In this document: piece by piece, positions 1-3,632 of the stretch
How positions within the stretch are numbered: the stretch's first letter is position 1
Layout of the letters: each line of letters begins with the position of its first letter
Source of the DNA: Clostridia bacterium
GTDB taxonomy: Bacteria; Bacillota; Clostridia; Saccharofermentanales; UBA5734
Length of the DNA stretch: 5,787 bases
Direction: 5' to 3'
Assembly: GCA_009929975.1 (NCBI GenBank)
Contig: RZZF01000123.1
Coordinates: forward strand, 1-5,787
Notes under the pieces: model-generated
Databases searched by the model: none
Seen by the model: only the letters and a program-made list of their open reading frames with translations
Told to the model about the DNA's origin: nothing
Position numbers and translations under genes: made by a program

Positions 1-324
1 GACCGCCGTATCTGCTTTGTATCGTCTGAAGCCGGCAGCATCGCCATGTGCAATCGCGACGCGTTCTCCGGCTACTGCATGTCGAAAACGGCGCTGAATA
101 TGGGCGTCCGCCAGCTTTATAACGAGCTGGATGGCCAGGGATTCCGTTTTCGGCTCTACCATCCCGGCTGGCTGCAGAGCTATATGTCCGGGAAGAAGAA
201 CATGACGGCCACGGTTCCGCCGGAAAGCTCCGCGGAAGCAGCCGTCAGGCTGTTCACTGAAGAAAAGCCATGGGAGCGGGGTCTGGCTCTGCTTGACAAT
301 GAAGGCCAAGCCTGGCCATTTTGA
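1..324 (+). CDS. Short-chain dehydrogenase/reductase (SDR), C-terminal part, 5' end outside window
   Basis: The reading frame is open from the first base and encodes the last 107 residues of an SDR-family oxidoreductase, which would use NAD(P)(H) in the cytoplasm. The beta-strand carrying the catalytic Ser (ICFVSSEAGS, about residues 4-13 of the fragment) is followed by the YxxxK motif (YCMSK) with Tyr and Lys both present. Next come the usual helix (ALNMGVRQLYNEL) and the strand ending in HPGW, the PG motif after beta-6. The end, ALLDNEGQAWPF, resembles the C-terminus of carbonyl-reductase-like SDRs. The N-terminal cofactor-binding half (TGxxxGxG) is missing because the window begins inside the gene, so cofactor preference and substrate cannot be judged. 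An internal ATG at position 46 is not the true start, since conserved SDR sequence lies upstream of it. The gene is followed after 16 nt by a paralogue with its own ribosome binding site, so the two are probably co-transcribed. Family call is secure; substrate unknown. Confidence 0.9.
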   Translation, partial: DRRICFVSSEAGSIAMCNRDAFSGYCMSKTALNMGVRQLYNELDGQGFRFRLYHPGWLQSYMSGKKNMTATVPPESSAEAAVRLFTEEKPWERGLALLDNEGQAWPF

Positions 325-340
325 TCGGAGGCGCTATCAG

Positions 341-970
341 ATGAAAGAGAAAATTGTCCTGATCGGTTATGAAGAAAGCACCTATGCAGCACTGATCGAT
401 TATTTCAAGAACCGTGGCGATCAGGTTTTCTTCTTTGACGGTATGGAACTGGATCTGACCCGTGATGATCAGATTGCCCGGATTCGTGATGTCGTCAAGG
501 CGAAGACCGCAGCGATCGACCGGCTGGTGATCGACATTGCCGGACGGCCTCTCCGCTGTCCCGGAGTCGCGGTCAACGCGGATGATTTTGCCCGGCTGCA
601 GGAAGATTATAACGCGATCGCCCTGGGTACAATCCGTATCTTCAACGCCCTGCTGCCTCTGCTTCGCGCGGCAGCCACACGCCAGGTCGCTTTGCTGACG
701 TCTTCTGACAGCAGTGTCGGCGCCAATCAGCGAACTGACCGGGCCGGCTTCTGTGTGGCGGCAGCTGCCACCAACCGCCTGATGTCGCTGTTGTTCCATC
801 AGCTGAGGCCACAGGGCTTCAGCTTCAGGCTGTACTGCCGTGATGAGGGACTGGACTATGCCGGTGAATTCATGACGCGGCCCCGCTGCTTTGAGCAGGC
901 CGGAAGCGAACGCGCCGGTGAATATCGCCTGGCGATGTTTGACGCTCATGCCCGCGAAGTCGCGTGGTAG
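341..970 (+). CDS. Degenerate SDR-family protein lacking catalytic Tyr and Lys (probable pseudoenzyme paralogue)
   Basis: A 209-residue protein. The start at 341 is chosen because GGAGG (327-331) lies 9 nt upstream; an in-frame ATG at 293 lies inside the previous gene and has no such site. Residues 115-170 align without gaps to the preceding SDR: RQVALLTSSDSSVG matches RRICFVSSEAGSI, and GFSFRLY matches GFRFRLY. At the YCMSK position the sequence is FCVAA (137-141), so the catalytic Tyr is Phe and the Lys is Ala. The first strand reads IVLIGYEESTY (5-15) without a TGxxxGxG loop, NNAG is replaced by DIAG (65-68), and HPGW is replaced by CRDE. The Rossmann pattern and the C-terminal strand (LAMFD) persist and the frame is undamaged, so it appears maintained rather than a decaying pseudogene. 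By inference it is a non-catalytic subunit or regulator, possibly pairing with the active SDR, because SDRs commonly form dimers and tetramers. A non-redox Rossmann function is the alternative. Confidence 0.82.
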   Translation: MKEKIVLIGYEESTYAALIDYFKNRGDQVFFFDGMELDLTRDDQIARIRDVVKAKTAAIDRLVIDIAGRPLRCPGVAVNADDFARLQEDYNAIALGTIRIFNALLPLLRAAATRQVALLTSSDSSVGANQRTDRAGFCVAAAATNRLMSLLFHQLRPQGFSFRLYCRDEGLDYAGEFMTRPRCFEQAGSERAGEYRLAMFDAHAREVAW

Positions 971-1001
971 CTGAGCCGGCACACGGACTATTCCAGACAT
1001 G

Positions 1002-1041
1002 AAAAAGGCGGCGCGCTGCTGATCAGGGCAGGCGCAGCCTT
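1002..1041 (-). terminator. Intrinsic terminator of the CoA-binding gene, possibly bidirectional
   Basis: On the minus strand an interrupted hairpin is followed by a run of five T (1006-1002). Arms AAGGC/GCCTT (1005-1009 with 1037-1041), GCGC/GCGC (1011-1014 with 1032-1035) and CTGC/GCAG (1016-1019 with 1028-1031) pair, with a single G/A mismatch and one bulged base, around an 8-nt loop. It sits about 20 nt beyond the stop of the CoA-binding gene. Read on the plus strand the tail is only TATATTTG, so it may stop the SDR transcript less efficiently. Called by eye; no folding energy was calculated. Confidence 0.75.
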
Positions 1042-1061
1042 ATATTTGTGATGCTTTCTGC

Positions 1062-1436
1062 TCAGCGGGTCGCGACGAGCACACAAGCCTGAACAGCGGT
1101 CAGTTCGAGTTCCTCGATCAATTGCAGCAAGTCATCATCATAGGTGCCGGGCTGCAGCCAGACATAGTGAATACCCAGCGACGCGGCTTCACGCAGGAAC
1201 GCGTCTCCACGCGCCGGAGCGACAACCATGTTGATCACATCCGGTACTTCCGGCAGATCAGAAAGCGTCGCGTAGCAGGTATCCCCGTCGACGGTTTCAT
1301 ACCGGGGATTGACAGGGTAGACGTTATAGCCCCTTGCCTTCAATTTGCGATAAATCATATTACCGTATTTTTTCGGGTTCTCATTCGCGCCGATGACAGC
1401 CCATACCTTGCAGTCCAGCATCTCATATTCCAACAT
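1062..1436 (-). CDS. CoA-binding domain protein (YccU/CoA_binding_2-like)
   Basis: A 124-residue single-domain Rossmann protein of the CoA-binding family related to the N-terminal domain of succinyl-CoA synthetase alpha, as in E. coli YccU. Visible hallmarks are VWAVIGANENPKKYGN (11-26, nucleotide-binding strand and loop), KARGYNVYPVNPRY (33-46), VPDVINMVVAP (64-74), GIHYVWLQPG (88-97) and a late Cys (C118), all in family order and spacing. The start at 1436 is chosen because it is preceded by a near-perfect GGAGGTGAT. A longer reading from 1493 would run through this site, the promoter and the upstream terminator. Proteins of this family are inferred to bind CoA or a CoA ester; some bacteria use the fold for acyl-CoA sensing or acetylation control, but no specific reaction can be assigned here. 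It is a monocistronic unit with its own promoter (1461-1489) and terminator (1002-1041). Family confidence is high; physiological role unknown. Confidence 0.88.
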   Translation of the reverse strand: MLEYEMLDCKVWAVIGANENPKKYGNMIYRKLKARGYNVYPVNPRYETVDGDTCYATLSDLPEVPDVINMVVAPARGDAFLREAASLGIHYVWLQPGTYDDDLLQLIEELELTAVQACVLVATR

Positions 1437-1439
1437 CAG

Positions 1440-1448
1440 ATCACCTCC
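1440..1448 (-). promoter_or_regulatory. Strong Shine-Dalgarno that fixes the CoA-binding protein start
   Basis: The minus strand reads GGAGGTGAT, an almost full complement of the 16S rRNA 3' end, and its last base is 3 nt before the ATG at 1436; the GGAGG core is 7 nt away. This decides against the upstream in-frame ATG at 1493. Confidence 0.85.
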
Positions 1449-1460
1449 GGTTTTTCCGCC

Positions 1461-1489
1461 ATTATAAGATGAATCTGCGCTGGAGGCAA
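1461..1489 (-). promoter_or_regulatory. Sigma-A-type promoter of the CoA-binding gene
   Basis: On the minus strand the -35 TTGCCT (1489-1484; four of six consensus bases) and a perfect -10 TATAAT (1466-1461) are separated by 17 nt. Transcription would start near 1454, giving a leader of roughly 18 nt that contains the ribosome binding site. It lies directly after the terminator of the upstream operon, so the two units appear insulated from each other. Confidence 0.78.
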
Positions 1490-1490
1490 A

Positions 1491-1524
1491 CAAAAAGGAA
1501 GCCGGTGAACCAGCTTCCCTTTTG
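1491..1524 (-). terminator. Intrinsic terminator of the small-protein operon
   Basis: On the minus strand a hairpin with stem GGAAGC/GCTTCC (1511-1517 with 1497-1502), extended inward by GG/CC around a TGAA-type loop and outward by A/T pairs, is followed by TTTTT-G-TTT. It begins about 10 nt past the stop of the DUF5320-type gene at 1535. The A-rich opposite side means it could also work weakly in the plus direction. Confidence 0.82.
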
Positions 1525-1534
1525 TTGAGATCAA

Positions 1535-1849
1535 TCAGTCTTCTTTGATCTGATCCAGTCGATCATCAATCTGCTTCAGCTGCTGTTTCAGATAATCGGA
1601 TTGCTGCTTCAGCGCTTCCTTTTCACTGATGGCCGGGACATCCACGGGCGGATTGCCGTACGCCGGCCAGCCGGCGGCATAACCGCCGCGAAACCAGCCG
1701 CGGCCGAAACCACGTCCCATTCCACGTCCAAAGCCGCCCATTCGTCCACCACGGGTAAACCCGGGATTCGGATATCCGGCGCAGAATCCCATTCCACGTC
1801 CACTCATCGCGCCCTGACCCATTGGGCCGGTTCGATCTCCTCTTGGCAT
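1535..1849 (-). CDS. DUF5320-type Gly/Arg/Met-rich small protein with C-terminal coiled coil
   Basis: A 104-residue protein. It opens with MPRGDRTGPMGQGAMSGRG (1-19) and a GFCAG segment (21-25), the signature of the DUF5320 family of small proteins from anaerobic bacteria. Residues 33-60 are a low-complexity stretch of GR, GMG, GFG and GW units, about half Gly. Residues 73-104 (AISEKEALKQQSDYLKQQL and onward) are strongly heptad-like and predict a coiled coil, suggesting oligomerisation. There is no signal peptide or membrane segment. The start has AGGGAG (1858-1863) 8 nt upstream. It is the second gene of a two-gene operon, 30 nt after a zinc-ribbon protein that shares its N-terminal motif. 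DUF5320 genes in other genomes are often near NifB/NifX-like iron-molybdenum cofactor genes and Mrp-type ATPases; none of these is in this window. Function unknown; a role in metal or Fe-S handling is only a guess from that association. Confidence 0.85.
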   Translation of the reverse strand: MPRGDRTGPMGQGAMSGRGMGFCAGYPNPGFTRGGRMGGFGRGMGRGFGRGWFRGGYAAGWPAYGNPPVDVPAISEKEALKQQSDYLKQQLKQIDDRLDQIKED

Positions 1850-1879
1850 AAACTCATCTCCCTTTATTGTTTCATTTCA

Positions 1880-2074
1880 TCATTCACGAATCATTCTGCT
1901 GCCGCATTTCGGGCAGACCTGTTCTGTACATGGTTGGCCAACTTGATGGACACTTCGATGTCCACAGGACGGACAAACACAATGACCATCGCGGCCAGCG
2001 GCCAGCCGGCCACGTCCGCCACCCGGGCCAAACGAGCCAGTGCCGGCTGGTCCTGTTCCATCTCTTCCCGGCAT
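1880..2074 (-). CDS. Small zinc-ribbon protein with DUF5320-like N-terminus
   Basis: A 64-residue protein with two parts. Residues 1-22 (MPGRDGTGPAGTG, then a Gly/Arg run) match the opening of the neighbouring DUF5320-type protein. Residues 32-59 contain CVCPSCG, later PC, then CPKCG (Cys at 32, 34, 37, 49, 54, 57). The two CPxCG knuckles are the classical zinc-ribbon arrangement, with extra Cys at 32 and 49 that could add a ligand or serve a redox role. The start at 2074 is chosen because GAGGAG ends 9 nt upstream. An in-frame ATG at 2083 abuts that site with no spacing, and the one at 2101 lies upstream of it. It is first in an operon with the 1535-1849 gene and is transcribed from a strong promoter at 2137-2165. 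No function is known; zinc or iron binding is inferred from the Cys pattern. Confidence 0.83.
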   Translation of the reverse strand: MPGRDGTGPAGTGSFGPGGGRGRLAAGRDGHCVCPSCGHRSVHQVGQPCTEQVCPKCGSRMIRE

Positions 2075-2083
2075 GATGCTCAT

Positions 2084-2089
2084 CTCCTC
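2084..2089 (-). promoter_or_regulatory. Shine-Dalgarno setting the zinc-ribbon protein start
   Basis: The minus strand reads GAGGAG with 9 nt to the ATG at 2074. The following bases (ATGAGC) contain an in-frame ATG too close to be used. The next gene in the operon has a similar GGGAGATGAG arrangement ahead of its start, so the two translation starts look related by descent. Confidence 0.7.
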
Positions 2090-2136
2090 ACATTCTTTCA
2101 TTTCGGTCAGGCGGATTGGTGCCGGACCGTATAATC

Positions 2137-2165
2137 AGTATAAAACAGTTATGGGCATATGTCAA
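2137..2165 (-). promoter_or_regulatory. Consensus sigma-A promoter of the small-protein operon
   Basis: On the minus strand a perfect -35 TTGACA (2165-2160) is followed after 17 nt by TATACT (2142-2137; five of six consensus bases). Transcription would begin near 2130, leaving a leader of about 55 nt before the zinc-ribbon start. This is the strongest-looking promoter in the window, suggesting high expression of the two small proteins. Confidence 0.82.
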
Positions 2166-2193
2166 TAACAAGCCATGAATGAATCATCCATCA

Positions 2194-2223
2194 TTGCAGC
2201 AGTCAGTGAAATCAGTTTATGAT
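2194..2223 (+). promoter_or_regulatory. Candidate promoter of the URO-D family gene
   Basis: TTGCAG (2194-2199) and TATGAT (2218-2223) are separated by 18 nt. The -35 matches at only three positions, so it would be weak or activator-dependent. It is the best plus-strand candidate in the 118 nt between the opposing promoter and the gene start. The -10 overlaps a dyad (2217-2236). Confidence 0.45.
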
Positions 2224-2236
2224 ATGCTGATCATAA
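2217..2236 (+). promoter_or_regulatory. Candidate operator: 7-bp dyad TTATGAT-N6-ATCATAA
   Basis: Two perfect 7-bp inverted arms (2217-2223 and 2230-2236) are separated by 6 bp and cover the candidate -10 of the URO-D family gene. This is the size and position expected for a dimeric repressor. It is followed by a tandem ATAACG-ATAACG (2233-2244). No regulator gene is in the window, so the binding protein is unknown. Confidence 0.45.
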
Positions 2237-2283
2237 CGATAACGCTGTCTCGTTTCGGAAGACGGCACCTCAGGAGGCCAGCC

Positions 2284-3354
2284 ATGAAACCCATGACATC
2301 ACATGAACGGTTCAGCCGCATCTACGCACACAAAGATGCCGACAGAATCCCCATCAGCGATCAGCCCTGGCGCGGAACGATCCAGCGCTGGCATCGTGAA
2401 GGTCTGCCGGCCGGAATGAGTTATATTGACTATTTCGATCTGGACCATGTTGTTCAGATATCGGTTGACAATTCGCCACGCTACCCGGTCAGGGTCCTTG
2501 AGGAAAATGATGACTGGACCATTGAAACGACGCCCTGGGGTGTGACACTGCGCCAGTTCAAGGCACTGGACAGCACCCCGGAATTTCTTGATTTCAAGAT
2601 CACAACGCCTGACTCCTGGATAGAAGCGAAAGCCAGAATGACCGCTTCGCCGGACCGGATCAACTGGCGTGAACTGCAGAAAAATTACCGGAAATGGCGT
2701 GAGCAGGGAGCCTGGATCCAGGGCGGACTCTGGTTCGGCTTTGACGTTACGCATTCCTGGATGACCGGAACCGAAACACTGTTGATCGCGATGATTGAAG
2801 AACCTGAATGGTGTGTTGACATGTTTAATCATTACCTGGACACCGGACTGGCACTGCTGGATCAGGTCTGGGATGCCGGCTATCACTTTGACTGTATCAC
2901 CTGGCCGGATGACATGGGCTACCGCCAGCATCAGTTTTTCTCGCTGGATATGTACCGGGAACTGCTGAAACCTGTTCAAAAGCGCGCGATCGAATGGGCG
3001 CACGCGCACGGGATCAAGGCTCACCTGCATTCCTGCGGCGACATCAATCCCATTGTGCCCGAACTGATCGAGATCGGACTCGATGCGCTCAATCCGCTGG
3101 AGGTCAAGGCCGGGATGAATCCGGTCGGGCTCAAGCAGGCCTACGGCCGGGATCTGGTTTTCCATGGCGGCATCAACGCGGTGCTCTGGGATGATCGGGA
3201 AAAAATCGAAGCTGAAATGAAGCGGGTCATTCCGATCATGAAAGAATCCGGCGGCTACATATTCGCGTCTGACCACTCCATTCCCAATACCGTCAGTTTC
3301 GATAATTTCCGCAAGATCATTGAACTGGTGCGCGAATTAGGCTCTTATCACTGA
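2284..3354 (+). CDS. Uroporphyrinogen decarboxylase (URO-D) superfamily protein, probable corrinoid-methyltransferase type
   Basis: A 356-residue TIM-barrel protein of the superfamily that contains HemE, MtaA/MtbA methyltransferases and many uncharacterised anaerobe proteins. Family marks are HERF.RIY..KDADRIPI near the N-terminus (7-24), AHLHSCGDINPIVPELIEIG (246-265), LDALNPLEVKAGMNP (266-280), VFHGGIN (292-298) and GGYIFASDHSIPNTV (323-337). The HemE Arg-rich substrate motif (FMRQAGR) is absent, so heme synthesis is unlikely. His249-x-Cys251 matches the zinc/thiolate-activating HxC of methylcobamide:CoM-type enzymes. The position where these carry a further Cys reads FASDH here (Ser329/Asp330), so the metal site is incomplete or uses other ligands. 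The start has AGGAGG (2272-2277) 6 nt upstream; an in-frame ATG at 2179 lacks one. It is divergent from the small-protein operon and directly upstream of a methyltransferase remnant. No corrinoid protein is in the window, so methyl transfer is an inference. Family call firm, substrate unknown. Confidence 0.85.
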   Translation: MKPMTSHERFSRIYAHKDADRIPISDQPWRGTIQRWHREGLPAGMSYIDYFDLDHVVQISVDNSPRYPVRVLEENDDWTIETTPWGVTLRQFKALDSTPEFLDFKITTPDSWIEAKARMTASPDRINWRELQKNYRKWREQGAWIQGGLWFGFDVTHSWMTGTETLLIAMIEEPEWCVDMFNHYLDTGLALLDQVWDAGYHFDCITWPDDMGYRQHQFFSLDMYRELLKPVQKRAIEWAHAHGIKAHLHSCGDINPIVPELIEIGLDALNPLEVKAGMNPVGLKQAYGRDLVFHGGINAVLWDDREKIEAEMKRVIPIMKESGGYIFASDHSIPNTVSFDNFRKIIELVRELGSYH

Positions 3355-3577
3355 GTCAAACGCGGCTAAATCGGCAAACGCCCTGAGGCGGCCATTTAAT
3401 GTCTCGCAGCTGCATTTTGTCGCGACAGACGGCTATGCCAATCACATGCGTGAGGCCCTCGCAAAAATGGATGAGGATGATTATCAGCTGTTTCTCAGCT
3501 ATCATTTCGCGACCTGCGAACGACCCGACCTGATTGGCTATTCTCATCACACACTCGATATTTTTCGCAAAGAGTAA
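3341..3577 (+). pseudogene. C-terminal remnant of a class I SAM-dependent methyltransferase
   Basis: The second plus-strand frame is open for about 78 codons between TAG (3338-3340) and TAA (3575-3577), overlapping the end of the URO-D gene by 14 nt. From about 3392 it reads RPFNVSQLHFVATDGYANHM, then a segment ending YHFATCERPDLIGYSHHTLD and IFRKE before the stop. I recognise this as the C-terminal part of a class I SAM-dependent methyltransferase common in Clostridia, whose members normally have about 250 residues or more and carry the GxGxG SAM-binding motif well upstream. None of that N-terminal part is present: upstream is the intact URO-D gene in another frame. No ATG with a ribosome binding site exists; the first ATG (3446) lies inside the conserved segment. 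It is therefore best read as a 5'-truncated remnant left by a deletion or insertion that placed the URO-D gene here. Recognition is from memory of the family. Confidence 0.68.
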
Positions 3578-3632
3578 GGCGCGGTTTCAGTACCCGGTCT
3601 TCATTCAGTGCCTGTCAGAGTCAAGTGTTGTT

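Noticed and set aside
254..1000. Long minus-strand open frame (248 codons) opposite the second SDR gene
   Set aside because: It is antisense to a gene with clear SDR homology, has no recognisable family features, and its length is explained by the GC-rich codon pattern of the real gene.
1601..2134. Plus-strand open frame of 177 codons across both small-protein genes
   Set aside because: It is Ser/Thr/Ala-rich low-complexity translation antisense to two genes with good signatures, promoter and terminator on the other strand.
2251..2264. 5-bp hairpin (CGTTT/AAGACG-type) before the URO-D ribosome binding site as a riboswitch or attenuator
   Set aside because: It is short with a G-T wobble and has no conserved riboswitch features or competing structure that I could find.
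2299..3276. Minus-strand open frame of 325 codons opposite the URO-D gene
   Set aside because: The plus strand encodes a recognisable URO-D protein with a ribosome binding site; the antisense translation shows no family motif.
3380..3391. Small hairpin CGCC-CTGA-GGCG after the URO-D gene as a terminator
   Set aside because: The stem is only 4 bp, no T-tract follows, and it lies within the open frame of the remnant.
3446..3577. A possible 43-residue stand-alone gene starting at the ATG at 3446
   Set aside because: There is no ribosome binding site upstream, and the conserved methyltransferase sequence clearly continues before this ATG, so it is part of a truncated remnant.
3578..3632. Terminator for the convergent URO-D and glycoside-hydrolase transcripts
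   Set aside because: No stem with a following T-run was found on either strand; only trivial 3-4 bp pairings such as GTTG/CAAC near 3628-3636.
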